Of a stretch of 64,000 nucleotides of DNA, positions 37,962-47,214 are shown piece after piece; position 1 is the first letter of the stretch, and each line of letters begins with the position of its first letter. A model generated the notes under the pieces. The model had not been told where the DNA came from. It did no database searches and worked only from the letters and a program-made list of their open reading frames with translations. A program made the position numbers and the translations under genes. The stretch is from Mucilaginibacter pedocola (GTDB lineage: Bacteria > Bacteroidota > Bacteroidia > Sphingobacteriales > Sphingobacteriaceae). Where the stretch lies: positions 602,781-666,780 of the forward strand of contig NZ_MBTF01000012.1 in the NCBI RefSeq assembly GCF_002013915.1, written 5' to 3'.

Positions 37962-39140
37962 TTATTTTCCTGATAATTTGTCCCGCATGTATTGGTCGCT
38001 CTGAGGCGGTTCCGCCTGTGGCCTGGGCTGAAGCAGATCACTCACTTTTTGATAAATAGCCGTGCCTGCGCTGATCGTAGTATTGGCGGCACTCGTGCTG
38101 CTTTGTATAACGAGTGTATTGACCCTCTGTACCAAACTGCTTCCTCCCGCGGCATGCACGATATAACCCGCTACCGATGGCACACAGAAATAACCAGCGA
38201 TACCGATAATGAGGAATATGATATAAGCCGTATCTGCCGAACTGAAAAATGTACTGCCGGTCTCGTGCACCTGTGTAATATCCAGTGATATCATGTGTTC
38301 CTGAACTTTTCCGATGATCGCACCGAATATATTGGCAACTGGCAGCCATAGATAGGTATTGATATAGCGGGCCAGCCATTGCGTCAGCGTACTTTGTAAT
38401 CCGTCGAACACGCTTAACCCAAGCACCAGCGGGCCAAGTATGGCCAGAACGATCAGAATGAACGAACGGATCGTGTTAATGCAGAGTGCAGCGGCCTGAA
38501 ATACCACCTCCAGCACATTCGACATCCATTGCTTGATGTTATTCTTGAACGCATAGGCCTGCTTATCCATCCAGAATTTCATGCTGTTGGCCATCCCTGA
38601 GAAAATGCCTTTCTCTGGTTTGCCGTCCTCATCATCAGGATGCGTGTATTTGTACCACTTATCTTCATCGCCATTGCCGCTGTTCCCAACATAGGCCTGC
38701 CATTCTTTGGTTTGCTTTAATGCTTCCTCCTTGGCTTTTAATAACCTTGCGATAGCTTCATCAGAACTCTTGACCATGCTGCCGGTAGCGGTCACGGTGG
38801 GTTTCATTATGCCATTTATTACACTGATGGCCACAGGAAATAACAGTATCGCCATCCCAAGTGCGAACGGGCGCAGTAAAGGGTAAAAGTCTATCGGCTC
38901 GGCATTGGCCAGGTGGCGGTAGACGCGGGCGGCGATATACCATAATGCGCCAAATCCGGCGATGGCTCTCGCTGTACCGATCAGCCCGCTGCACATGGGC
39001 AGCATTTCATTATATACATTATCAAGCGTCCCCTGTAACCCGCCGATATTATCTGCCAGGCCATTCGCGTGGGACAATACAGGTGCTGCGATCAGGAGCA
39101 TCGCGGCCATTATCGTTCTCTTTAAACATTTCCTTTTCAT
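37962..39140 (-). CDS. traJ: Conjugative transposon protein TraJ (VirB6-like), orphan
   Basis: About 392 residues, started at the ATG at 39140. It has a signal peptide or first membrane segment (RTIMAAMLLIAAPVLSHA) and then the block RAIAGFGALWYIAARVYRHL, followed by EPIDFYPLLRPFALG, which is highly characteristic of TraJ from CTnDOT-type conjugative transposons. Several further membrane segments follow. TraJ is a VirB6-like inner-membrane channel part of the type IV secretion machine. No other tra gene is present in the element, so the gene cannot work alone in conjugation. A terminator follows, and the start lies near the AT-rich repeats. Confidence 0.9.
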   Translation of the reverse strand: MKRKCLKRTIMAAMLLIAAPVLSHANGLADNIGGLQGTLDNVYNEMLPMCSGLIGTARAIAGFGALWYIAARVYRHLANAEPIDFYPLLRPFALGMAILLFPVAISVINGIMKPTVTATGSMVKSSDEAIARLLKAKEEALKQTKEWQAYVGNSGNGDEDKWYKYTHPDDEDGKPEKGIFSGMANSMKFWMDKQAYAFKNNIKQWMSNVLEVVFQAAALCINTIRSFILIVLAILGPLVLGLSVFDGLQSTLTQWLARYINTYLWLPVANIFGAIIGKVQEHMISLDITQVHETGSTFFSSADTAYIIFLIIGIAGYFCVPSVAGYIVHAAGGSSLVQRVNTLVIQSSTSAANTTISAGTAIYQKVSDLLQPRPQAEPPQSDQYMRDKLSGK

Positions 39141-39193
39141 CGCTTTCAATTTTAAAGTGGATACCTATTTGTTTACTTCATTTGTTCATTGCT

Positions 39194-39319
39194 ACATTTC
39201 TGCTTTTCTATATTTGCTCATTACTGTATTTCTACAATTCTTCAATTATTCATTTCTATAATTCTGCATTTATGTATTTCTATAATTGCAGCCTTTTACA
39301 TTGCTATATTTCTATAGCT
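39194..39319. repeat. AT-rich imperfect direct repeats between relaxase and traJ
   Basis: Short imperfect repeats of an ATTTCTATAATTC-like unit (for example near 39252, 39274 and 39306) fill the gap between the relaxase stop and the traJ start. They are very AT-rich and carry no gene. Confidence 0.6.
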
Positions 39320-39323
39320 GCTC

Positions 39324-40523
39324 TTAGCGGGACAGGCCTCGCTTCTTCTTTCGTCGTTTACGTTGCGTCATCGGTATAGAAGCCATATCATCAGCAGGGT
39401 GATCAGGGCCGAGCAGGCTCCCGATAAGGCCGCGATCAGGTAAAGCCTGATGAGCCACCTGCTGCCTATCCTGTTGTTTACCTTGCTGAGCTGTTCCGCG
39501 CTGCTGACGATCATTTGTATCTGAAAGGCCAAACTGCTGGCTGTGCCGCTCAGTAGTTCCAGCTGCCTTTTCGTATCTGCTATCTGCTTTTCCGAGGTTA
39601 GCCTGTAGTTTTCCTGTGCCTTGCGGTACAGCTTTTCTATTTCCTGCAATAATTGCTGTATCTGCGTCAGTTCCGGTTGCTGGTTTTCTTCCGGCTGCAA
39701 CGCCGGCTCTTGCGGCTTGCCGGGCTCTTGTCCTAACATTTGCCTCGTATAGCGCTGCGCGATCTCTTTCTTGTTCATAACTGATAGCATTTTTGACGGC
39801 CTGCCATTTATAGGCATTACCTAAGTGCGCACCTTTGAACTGCATATCCTCATAACCATAGGATATTCCGCTCACAAATCCGGTGGTAGCCTGGTTAAAT
39901 AAGACATTGATGCCCTGGGCTTCTAATTGCGCTATGAAACGTTCCGCATCAGGCTTTTGCGACAGCACATCCTTAATGATGACCTGCAGTTTCATCTTAG
40001 CAGAAGGCTCATCAGTGCGTTTCATCATCTCCAACTCGTTCTTGGTCATCGCCCGTTCGTGGGCCTGGCGGCTGGATATGACCTCGGCCAGGCCGTATTG
40101 CTTTTCGAGCTCCCTGAGTACCTTTTCACTCCGCTTGTAATCCTGGCTGTCGGATACGACCGTCCCATCGTAGCCGATACGGTTAACCAGTAAATGCAGG
40201 TGCGGATGGTCCGCATCATAATGCCTGAATATTAAGTACTGGTGCTGGCCAAAGCCCATTTTGTTCAAATATTCATTTGCAATAATGTTCATTTGTTCAT
40301 TGCCCAGGTCTTCCTGCGGCGGGAAGTTGAGGGAAGTATGGTAAAAGTACTTCTGTAAGTTCGGCCGCTGCATCCTGACCATCTTTACTTCTTCCATAAT
40401 TGAGCGTTCCTTCAATTCAGCGAAGGACATAACCAGTACCTCGGCTTTGCCCTTGCTTACTTTCTCGAGGTTATACATCAGGGCTCCTCTAAAGCCCTTA
40501 CCTTTTACCTGATCTGCCGTCAT
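39324..40523 (-). CDS. Relaxase/mobilisation nuclease (MobB-like)
   Basis: 399 residues of the Relaxase family. The N-terminus KGKGFRGALMYNLEKVSKGK supplies the candidate catalytic Tyr17. YHTSLNF (His62) and DADHPHLHLLVNRI (His106, His108, His110) form the metal-binding triad region. The C-terminus is basic (MTQRKRRKKKRGLSR). It nicks oriT and stays attached to the transferred strand. The first bases overlap the MobC-like gene by 26 bases, and its 3' part overlaps a second coding frame (39368-39778). It is mobilised DNA machinery typical of Bacteroidota elements. Confidence 0.92.
   Translation of the reverse strand: MTADQVKGKGFRGALMYNLEKVSKGKAEVLVMSFAELKERSIMEEVKMVRMQRPNLQKYFYHTSLNFPPQEDLGNEQMNIIANEYLNKMGFGQHQYLIFRHYDADHPHLHLLVNRIGYDGTVVSDSQDYKRSEKVLRELEKQYGLAEVISSRQAHERAMTKNELEMMKRTDEPSAKMKLQVIIKDVLSQKPDAERFIAQLEAQGINVLFNQATTGFVSGISYGYEDMQFKGAHLGNAYKWQAVKNAISYEQERDRAALYEANVRTRARQAARAGVAAGRKPATGTDADTAIIAGNRKAVPQGTGKLQANLGKADSRYEKAAGTTERHSQQFGLSDTNDRQQRGTAQQGKQQDRQQVAHQALPDRGLIGSLLGPDHPADDMASIPMTQRKRRKKKRGLSR
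39368..39778 (-). CDS. Putative coiled-coil membrane protein nested in the relaxase gene
   Basis: 136 residues from the ATG at 39778 (MNKKEIAQRYTRQMLGQEPG), read in another frame of the same strand as the relaxase C-terminus. It is protein-like: a Pro/Glu-rich linker, a coiled coil (IQQLLQEIEKLYRKAQENYR and on), and a C-terminal membrane segment (LIAALSGACSALITLLMIWL). The whole frame is contained within the relaxase frame. Both frames read like real protein, which suggests a true dual-coding segment. A small anchored partner of the relaxase is a possible role (inference). Confidence 0.6.
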   Translation of the reverse strand: MNKKEIAQRYTRQMLGQEPGKPQEPALQPEENQQPELTQIQQLLQEIEKLYRKAQENYRLTSEKQIADTKRQLELLSGTASSLAFQIQMIVSSAEQLSKVNNRIGSRWLIRLYLIAALSGACSALITLLMIWLLYR

Positions 40524-40851
40524 GGAGGAGATGCTTTAAGATATCCCGCTGCTGTTTACCCAGTTCGGCGATAACGCCGATGAAGTTCGGCTGCTTGCCG
40601 GAATTCATTAGTTTGGCGATCTGGTTAAGGTTCACGCCGATCTTATGCAGCTCCCGGTACATTGCCGCCGTAATGGGCGATACTTTTACTTGCGGGAACT
40701 TCCCGGTAAATATCTTTTGCCGTATCCAGTTAGCCGGTGTCATTGCCGAAGCTTCTGCCTGATGAAATACCCGTTCGTTCTCAGAAACGGTTAACCGGAT
40801 ATTTACCTGAACAACTCTCTTGTCGTCCTCACTTATTGCTGGCCTTCCCAT
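40498..40851 (-). CDS. MobC-like relaxosome accessory protein (ribbon-helix-helix)
   Basis: 117 residues from the ATG at 40851 (MGRPAISEDDKRVVQVNIRL); an extension to 40884 adds 11 unlikely residues. It has the MobC pattern: an N-terminal beta-strand/helix DNA-binding region, MTPANWIRQKIFTGKFP, and ELHKIGVNLNQIAKLMNSG. It should bind oriT and help the relaxase open the DNA. It overlaps the relaxase start by 26 bases and lies directly downstream of the candidate oriT. Confidence 0.85.
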   Translation of the reverse strand: MGRPAISEDDKRVVQVNIRLTVSENERVFHQAEASAMTPANWIRQKIFTGKFPQVKVSPITAAMYRELHKIGVNLNQIAKLMNSGKQPNFIGVIAELGKQQRDILKHLLHDGRSGKR

Positions 40852-40897
40852 AATTGATCGTGTAACGTAGTGAACTGATCGCACCTTCTCCCGTCAG

Positions 40898-40938
40898 GGA
40901 GCAAGCCGTTTAAGCGTAGCGAAAACATGGCTTGCTCC
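40898..40938. other. Candidate oriT (inverted repeat upstream of mobilisation genes)
   Basis: Perfect 10-bp inverted repeat GGAGCAAGCC (40898-40907) / GGCTTGCTCC (40929-40938) with a 21-base spacer (GTTTAAGCGTAGC and on). It lies upstream of the MobC-like and relaxase genes, where oriT usually is. Confidence 0.5.
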
Positions 40939-40955
40939 AAATCATCAAGACGGTT

Positions 40956-41249
40956 TTATCTTGCCGCCCTAATGCGTTTGGACTTTACCTCTCCCCTTAG
41001 AACCTTTTGAATATCCTCCATGCTGTAATAAAGGATACCACCGATCTTGGTGAAGGGAATTGTGCCATTGTCCCGGAGCGTTTGAAGGGTGTTAGCGGAA
41101 ATTTTGAGGAGGTTTTTGACCTGGTAACTCTTTAGCCATTTAGGCCGTTCACCTTCCGGCGAACCTCCGCTGACTATTGCTTTGAATTGCGCGACCAGCT
41201 TTTCGCCGAACGCTTCCAGGTCTTCCCGGGTGATGATCTCTGTTGCCAT
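40956..41249 (-). CDS. MerR/excisionase-type helix-turn-helix protein
   Basis: 97 residues. The second half is an HTH_17-type DNA-binding domain (WLKSYQVKNLLKISANTLQT, then LRDNGTIPFTKIGGILYYSM); the first half is a coiled-coil helix. The family includes excision factors and regulators of Bacteroidota elements. A related gene sits in element 2 at 58176-58448, with the same WLKS...LRxNGT(I/L)...LYY pattern. It lies upstream of the mobilisation genes and may control them or excision. Confidence 0.85.
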   Translation of the reverse strand: MATEIITREDLEAFGEKLVAQFKAIVSGGSPEGERPKWLKSYQVKNLLKISANTLQTLRDNGTIPFTKIGGILYYSMEDIQKVLRGEVKSKRIRAAR

Positions 41250-41856
41250 AGTTTTTAATTTGTAATGTTTTCGAGCTTAAGCGGTTCAAATGAGCGAAGC
41301 TTTAAGATGCCTGCATTTGGTTTGCGATGCTCTGAGACAAAATTGAGTGATAGCAATGGAGAATTAATCCGAGGTAATCCGAGTCGGATTTCAATTTTTA
41401 TATATTGTCGGTTGTTATGTTTCTATTGTCAACAGCTGAAACCTACTGCTCGATTCAACGTCGAAACCTTCATCAACTTGTAGCTGTCAAGATTTTGGAC
41501 TATCAAGTGGATTTAAAATACATTGTTCGTGTGCGAACTGAAAAGTAAAAACGTCATCAACGCAGTTGGAGAACTTGAAAACGAGACTTGTACCGAAGAT
41601 ATTACAAAGTGCCCATCTACTTAAAACTTCAGCAATTTCGAATGCGGTAAGGGTCAATAAAAGTCTGTCTTTTTTAAAGACGCGAAAAGAAAAACACAAT
41701 TCCCTTAAATGAAGATTCTTACGCTATCATATTTTTGTGCTCGAGACAAATCCGCAATAAAGCCACTTAAAGCCAGTGCGATACATTTAAAGAGCTAGGA
41801 AAAGAAAGCGATATCTGTAAAATACCGCCCCGTGAGAGCGATCCAATGCTTATCTT
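41250..41856. other. Intergenic region, no gene seen
   Basis: 607 bases between the HTH gene and the nuclease-NACHT gene. The short open frames in it do not look like protein. No repeats or terminators stand out. The first part probably holds the promoter of the HTH gene. Confidence 0.4.
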
Positions 41857-44800
41857 TTATTTATTATTCGTTGCTGAAAAAGCGCGTAATATTTTGCAGA
41901 CGGATTTAATCTCGGGCGTACCGTTGACAATACCGAATTCCATCGTCTCATGAATAATTTTTGGATCAATTTTCTCATAAATAGGCAAACTATGAATTAA
42001 CAGATCTCGCCCATTAAATTTCATTTGCTGGTTTTGGCCGTTTAGGAATTTGTTTCCACTGTTAAAAATAAAAATGCTTTCAATACCTATTAAATAAGCT
42101 GACCGCGAGTAATTTCGTACCTCTTTATCTGTGTGAAAACTAATCAGTCCAAACATCCACAGCATGGTGGCATGTTCTTCATGATGCCCATCTTTTTCAT
42201 ATTGGTTTAACAATGTTTTTATACATCCTTCTGCCAAGCTACTCAAATGAGTAAAATCATGTTCACTGATATAATTTGAGATGTAGGTCAACAGACTATG
42301 TAAAAGATTTCCGTTTAATGTATAAGGCCGGTCAATGATTACTTTAAACAATATCTCCAGAAGTTCAACCGGAAAACTTACTTCCAGATTAAAGAGTTCC
42401 TGGAAATATTCATCAATATCGTTAAGGCGATCCTCCTTTTGATCCTTGATAGTAGTTATTAATGCATCTACATAAGGTGCGTTTGTGCCTTTGTTTTCCA
42501 GCATGATCTCCTTGATCAAATATACGGTGGCTCTCAAATGCGCATTGGCAGGTTGCCGATAGAACGGCCAGCCAATTTTATTTCCGGCAATGAGCAGGGT
42601 TTCAAAAGCAATTGCGTCGTTACGGCAAAAATCGATAATGGAGTCAAAAAGTACAGCGGTTTTTGGTTTGGCCGATACATCTTTTCCTGCGCTTTCATAG
42701 TCGATCTGGTATAGCAAAACAGATAAGATGCCATCCATTAGAGCACTGGGAATATCGTCGCTGTCAACCAACAATTTATTAATATCTGACTGTTCGTACC
42801 GTTTGAGCGATTGGGTTTTATTGGTCGCAAAGAAGTTTAAGTAATCCGGATGTGAACGGCTTCCAACAAATGATAAAGTAGGATCGCCAATTCGAAACAA
42901 TAGTGAACAAATCACATCGTCTTGGCTACCATAAGTTTGCAAAAGATTGACCAGCTCATCATTCGGCACACTACTGAACTCACTGGCGATAATGGTGAGT
43001 TGATAAATCCTTGTGTTATAATCGAGACGTTCTCTGACAGCCGGGTAGCTGGTCAGTTCCCTGGCTGCGTTACCAACAGGTTCGGCAATTTGAGGTTTTT
43101 TTTTACAGATCGATTTTAACCAACGGTAGGCGAAGTCTAATTCATGGGTGCCCATGGACCTACCATCAAAGACCAGGCTGTTCAACATGTTTAGCGCCAA
43201 TTGTTCTGTCGGGTTCTGTATTAACTGATAAGCGCTGTATAGAAGTGGGAGTTGGCCACTATTGCTTTTCATAGTTTCTGCGAGCGTTGTGCAAGCATCT
43301 ATAAAACCAGTTTCGTTAAATGGCGCTTTTTCAAAATCATCGACCCGGAATAACACCCGAGGATTTTCCTGACATTCAATTAGATATACGGCTGCTTTTT
43401 CCTGAACTGAAATGCGGTTTAGATGAAAATAATAGAGTTGACTGGAGGCTGCTTTCCGACGATGAGCATTGTCGCCGTGAAAAGCCTTCAACAACAATGG
43501 CAAGAAATTGGGATCCTGACCAACCGATTTAAGCCCGTCACTACCTATAAAACTGGAATCATAATCGAAGTAGTCACCCGTCCCCAGTAGACCATCAACC
43601 AATTCTTGCTGGTGACTCGGGGTTAAAGGATAATTTTGGTGGTAAAGTATAAATAAGGCGTAATACCTCGCGGTTTGAGGTAGTGTACTTAGCGAACGGT
43701 CAATCTTGGCTAAAATTTCAGGACTGTAGTTCAATTTCATACAAAAGCGAATCCATTGTTGGGAATCCGAAAGGCGTTTATCGGCGGCGATAATGGTGCT
43801 TTCCAACTCTTCATAGCTATGCTCAGGAAAACAAGCTAACAATATACTGCCAGCATTAAATCGAAGCCTGAAGTCAAGGTTTTCTTTGGCGCGTTGCAGC
43901 GATTCCCGGTATTGGGGATGGCTTTCCAATAAATTTCTGAAAGCTTCACGTATTTCCGGGTATCTTACCAGCAAGCTATACTCAGGTAAGTGCCGCACGA
44001 CATGCAAAAAAGCAGATTCGTGTGTTTCGACCACTTCGGGCAGTAACTTTAAAAAATAATAAAGATAGAGTTCAGGAACATGGTCTTTATTCTTCTTATA
44101 TGGCGTAAACTTCAAAAAATACGATAAAGATTTAAAAGGGTCAACCATCAGAAGTTGGTCTAGAATCTTACGGCGTAGCGGGCTATCATAGTGCCGCCAT
44201 TCTGACTGAGAAACTAACGCGCGGGCTATAATGAATAAATCCGTAACCTCATATTTTTCAAACAATATTATCGCTGCATCATCTGCGTTTTTCAGCAGGT
44301 TTAAGGCTACAAAAGTTAGATAAGCCTTAAGTCCCTTTCTCCCAACCCGCTTCTCAAGAGTATGGAATAAACGTTCATCCCCACTGGCAGCTATGCTGAT
44401 GGCTGCATTAAGAATAGCATTGTTTAATTCTCCTTGACTATATTCTAACCATAGGCGTACTGCGGTGCTTTTATTATTATGGTCACGTGTACATTCGATC
44501 TCCAAACCTTCTAGAATCAGAGGGAGGTCCCCGTTCGCAATACCTTTTTCTAAGATGGTTAAGCTAAAATCGTAAAGTAGCCGGTCATTGACACAGTCGG
44601 CAATCAGACGATATCTTTGTGATTTATTGAATGCTTCGGGCACTACCAGTACGAGAATAGAGAAAATCTCGCCACACCAACCAGTCGCAGCGGAAATGTG
44701 ATATGGAATAATGACATTGATTACTTTACGTTCGTGCTCGGTCAACTGAAATGCGCGTATGGTGAAGTAATTTTTCAGAATATGTGCAATTAAGGTTTCA

Positions 44801-47214
44801 TCGCCATGATGTGCCGGCTGTCTAGGATTCAAATATTCTTCAAAAAACCAATTAAACCCCATCTCCCCGGCTAAATTGATGGTATCGGCCAGCACATATG
44901 GCGAATAGGAATCCGGAGTATTAAAGTTTCCTTCTTCCTGCCAAAGTGTTAAAGGCCTGAAGTCAAGCTTAACGACCAATTGAAAAAAATGCTGAGCTAA
45001 CTGATTATTTTTAGACTCAGAAATAATTGAAGCGGCAATGGGGATATTATCTGCATATGCCAAAAGCGTACCTATGATCGTTCTTAAAAAGGACACGATC
45101 TGCGACGATAAACCTTTAAGCCGGCAAATGGCAGCTGCAAAAGAAATGGGTCGCCAGTTATTGCTCAACACTTCAATATGGAATCCTGGCTGTCGCATTT
45201 GCCCAGCTAAAAAAACGCCATAAGCAACTTCAAAAAGCGGCTGGGAAGTAAATGATAACGTACCGTCCGACTCTTGTAAAAAGACATTTTTATAAAATAA
45301 GATGGCCTCAGAAACGACGACGTTTTTATTTGCAATTGAACCCACCTGCTCATCTATCAATTCAAATAACCGCGCATCATGGATGATTTGCTTCTCCGTA
45401 TCCGCAATTGCTGAAGCGATAATACCGATGATTTTTTCGCGCTGAAAGGTATTGGGAAATGCTTCAAAAAAATGCTGGTAGCTGATTTTTGTATCTGTAA
45501 TGTCCCAGTCCAACCGTTTGCAAAGTATCTTATACATGAGTGAACCCATGCTTTCGTCTTCAAGTGACTCGGTGAGATACTCTCGGATAAGACAGACGAT
45601 CAAAGGTGTTTTGGCGATACTTAATAGCTGTTTACGTGAGTTAAGGAAATGTAGCCTGCGCTGGGTATCGGCTTCCGCATCTACTTCATTAGGAATGCCA
45701 TTCCGCAGCGCTTCATTTTTCAAAAGCTGGCAAATCTCGCTTTCCGTCAAATCCAAGGTTGTCAAGCAGTTCCAGTCGTTGAAGTTGAGAGCATGTTGCA
45801 GTTCAAGCGGGCGTCCTGTTGCAATAACGGTAATATGTTTATAATTGCTGCTGATCATGTGTAAATGACCAATCAACTGTTTAGCGTCTTTAAGTCCCAA
45901 TTCGTCTAATCCGTCGATAACAAGCGTGGCTTGCTGCTGGCTGCGTAGCAATACTTGGATATTAAAGTTTTTGATGCTGGGCAAAATATTGTTGTTTACA
46001 TAACGTTCAATCTCCAATAAAAACGGATTAAAGTCTAAGGTGATCCGTCCTTTCAAATAGCTGACAGGTATGAAAATGCAAACTCGTTCTTTATCTTGAA
46101 TTTGATGAATAACGAACTGGCTGATCAGGGAGCTCTTCCCGCTACCGATTTCACCAAATAAAAAATTGGGCTTTGACGGTATGATCAAAGAGCCGATTTC
46201 CCCAGTGATGATGTCGACAGGTACAACTTGTTTTAGATTGGAAACAGAAAGGTGTTGGGGGTTGATCCTTATCTCGTTAGCATGTCTTTTGACAAGCCGG
46301 CTTAAATAAAAAGGTATCTTATTCCCTGGCGAAAGCGCGTTGTATTTTGTATACAGGAAATCCTGGGTAAAATCCGCCGTTTTGGTTTTTAGGTCGGTAT
46401 AATCTTCATCAACAAAAGCATACAGACTGGGTGGAATCTGATCATTTTTAATTTTATAAAAGATGTTTTGAATCTCGGTATTTGTCAGAAACCGCAGTGT
46501 TTGGTCTTGCTCATACTGGTCATCTTCGAGGCGCTCTCTGAGCCAGGCCCGTATAAATTCTTCTTTGCCGTCAATAACAATCTGATGTTGACGACCGTAT
46601 TCCTGGATTGCCTTGGTGAGTTCTTCTTTTACAATCAGATGGTCCGGCATACCGAAATTCCAGAGGATTTGCTTAAAAAATGCTTGCCATTGATCTTTGT
46701 CCCAAGCTGCCAGTTCGGAGTAATGATTAAATTTTCCTTTATACTGACTTTCATATTCGTCAAGAATTAGCGCACGGCAGGCGCTGATTAAATTGTCATC
46801 AAAATCATCACTACCGATTAAAAGCGATAAAATAGGTTCCTCAGGTAATGTTATTCCGAGGGCTTTGATCTTTTCGGTTTGATTTTCTTTGGCGATAGCA
46901 TTTGTGCTGTAAAAATTGAAATAAACATTTTTGCTTTGGGCGACGGTATTTTTCAGCCAATAGTCAATAAAGTAAACAAGGGTATTCAGGATTTGAACAC
47001 TGGTAAAGGAGAAGTTTTTGGATTTATAATTCTTGTTTTCTTCAATGAGTTTCCGGGTGTCGCTGTAAATGTAAATGTCCCCGGCATATTCAATAGCGAT
47101 ATGAATTTGGGCACTGGCATTCAAGCTCAGGGTATCGAACGCCAATTTTAATGCTCGGAGTTTTTGAAGAGTTATTCCTTTAATTTTGTCCGACGCTTCT
47201 CTTTTAATATCCAT
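41857..47214 (-). CDS. Avs-like STAND protein: nuclease-like N-terminus, NACHT domain, giant repeat C-terminus
   Basis: 1785 residues, the size range of antiviral STAND (Avs) proteins. The N-terminal 100 residues look like a PD-(D/E)XK nuclease of the Cap4/DUF4297 kind: Glu42 in IAIEYAGDI, Asp46 and the E-N-K at 59-61. The NACHT ATPase has Walker A GEIGSGKSS (354-362) and Walker B TLVIDGLDEL. The remaining 1200 residues are alpha-helical repeats that would recognise a phage protein. Known Avs proteins cut DNA on recognition; whether this one is an Avs type or a new branch cannot be told without a search. It is a single-gene unit on the minus strand. Confidence 0.8.
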   Translation of the reverse strand: MDIKREASDKIKGITLQKLRALKLAFDTLSLNASAQIHIAIEYAGDIYIYSDTRKLIEENKNYKSKNFSFTSVQILNTLVYFIDYWLKNTVAQSKNVYFNFYSTNAIAKENQTEKIKALGITLPEEPILSLLIGSDDFDDNLISACRALILDEYESQYKGKFNHYSELAAWDKDQWQAFFKQILWNFGMPDHLIVKEELTKAIQEYGRQHQIVIDGKEEFIRAWLRERLEDDQYEQDQTLRFLTNTEIQNIFYKIKNDQIPPSLYAFVDEDYTDLKTKTADFTQDFLYTKYNALSPGNKIPFYLSRLVKRHANEIRINPQHLSVSNLKQVVPVDIITGEIGSLIIPSKPNFLFGEIGSGKSSLISQFVIHQIQDKERVCIFIPVSYLKGRITLDFNPFLLEIERYVNNNILPSIKNFNIQVLLRSQQQATLVIDGLDELGLKDAKQLIGHLHMISSNYKHITVIATGRPLELQHALNFNDWNCLTTLDLTESEICQLLKNEALRNGIPNEVDAEADTQRRLHFLNSRKQLLSIAKTPLIVCLIREYLTESLEDESMGSLMYKILCKRLDWDITDTKISYQHFFEAFPNTFQREKIIGIIASAIADTEKQIIHDARLFELIDEQVGSIANKNVVVSEAILFYKNVFLQESDGTLSFTSQPLFEVAYGVFLAGQMRQPGFHIEVLSNNWRPISFAAAICRLKGLSSQIVSFLRTIIGTLLAYADNIPIAASIISESKNNQLAQHFFQLVVKLDFRPLTLWQEEGNFNTPDSYSPYVLADTINLAGEMGFNWFFEEYLNPRQPAHHGDETLIAHILKNYFTIRAFQLTEHERKVINVIIPYHISAATGWCGEIFSILVLVVPEAFNKSQRYRLIADCVNDRLLYDFSLTILEKGIANGDLPLILEGLEIECTRDHNNKSTAVRLWLEYSQGELNNAILNAAISIAASGDERLFHTLEKRVGRKGLKAYLTFVALNLLKNADDAAIILFEKYEVTDLFIIARALVSQSEWRHYDSPLRRKILDQLLMVDPFKSLSYFLKFTPYKKNKDHVPELYLYYFLKLLPEVVETHESAFLHVVRHLPEYSLLVRYPEIREAFRNLLESHPQYRESLQRAKENLDFRLRFNAGSILLACFPEHSYEELESTIIAADKRLSDSQQWIRFCMKLNYSPEILAKIDRSLSTLPQTARYYALFILYHQNYPLTPSHQQELVDGLLGTGDYFDYDSSFIGSDGLKSVGQDPNFLPLLLKAFHGDNAHRRKAASSQLYYFHLNRISVQEKAAVYLIECQENPRVLFRVDDFEKAPFNETGFIDACTTLAETMKSNSGQLPLLYSAYQLIQNPTEQLALNMLNSLVFDGRSMGTHELDFAYRWLKSICKKKPQIAEPVGNAARELTSYPAVRERLDYNTRIYQLTIIASEFSSVPNDELVNLLQTYGSQDDVICSLLFRIGDPTLSFVGSRSHPDYLNFFATNKTQSLKRYEQSDINKLLVDSDDIPSALMDGILSVLLYQIDYESAGKDVSAKPKTAVLFDSIIDFCRNDAIAFETLLIAGNKIGWPFYRQPANAHLRATVYLIKEIMLENKGTNAPYVDALITTIKDQKEDRLNDIDEYFQELFNLEVSFPVELLEILFKVIIDRPYTLNGNLLHSLLTYISNYISEHDFTHLSSLAEGCIKTLLNQYEKDGHHEEHATMLWMFGLISFHTDKEVRNYSRSAYLIGIESIFIFNSGNKFLNGQNQQMKFNGRDLLIHSLPIYEKIDPKIIHETMEFGIVNGTPEIKSVCKILRAFSATNNK

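Noticed and set aside
41487..41699. Minus-strand frame of 70 codons
   Set aside because: Composition is rich in Phe/Leu/Cys as in chance frames of AT-rich DNA; no motif.
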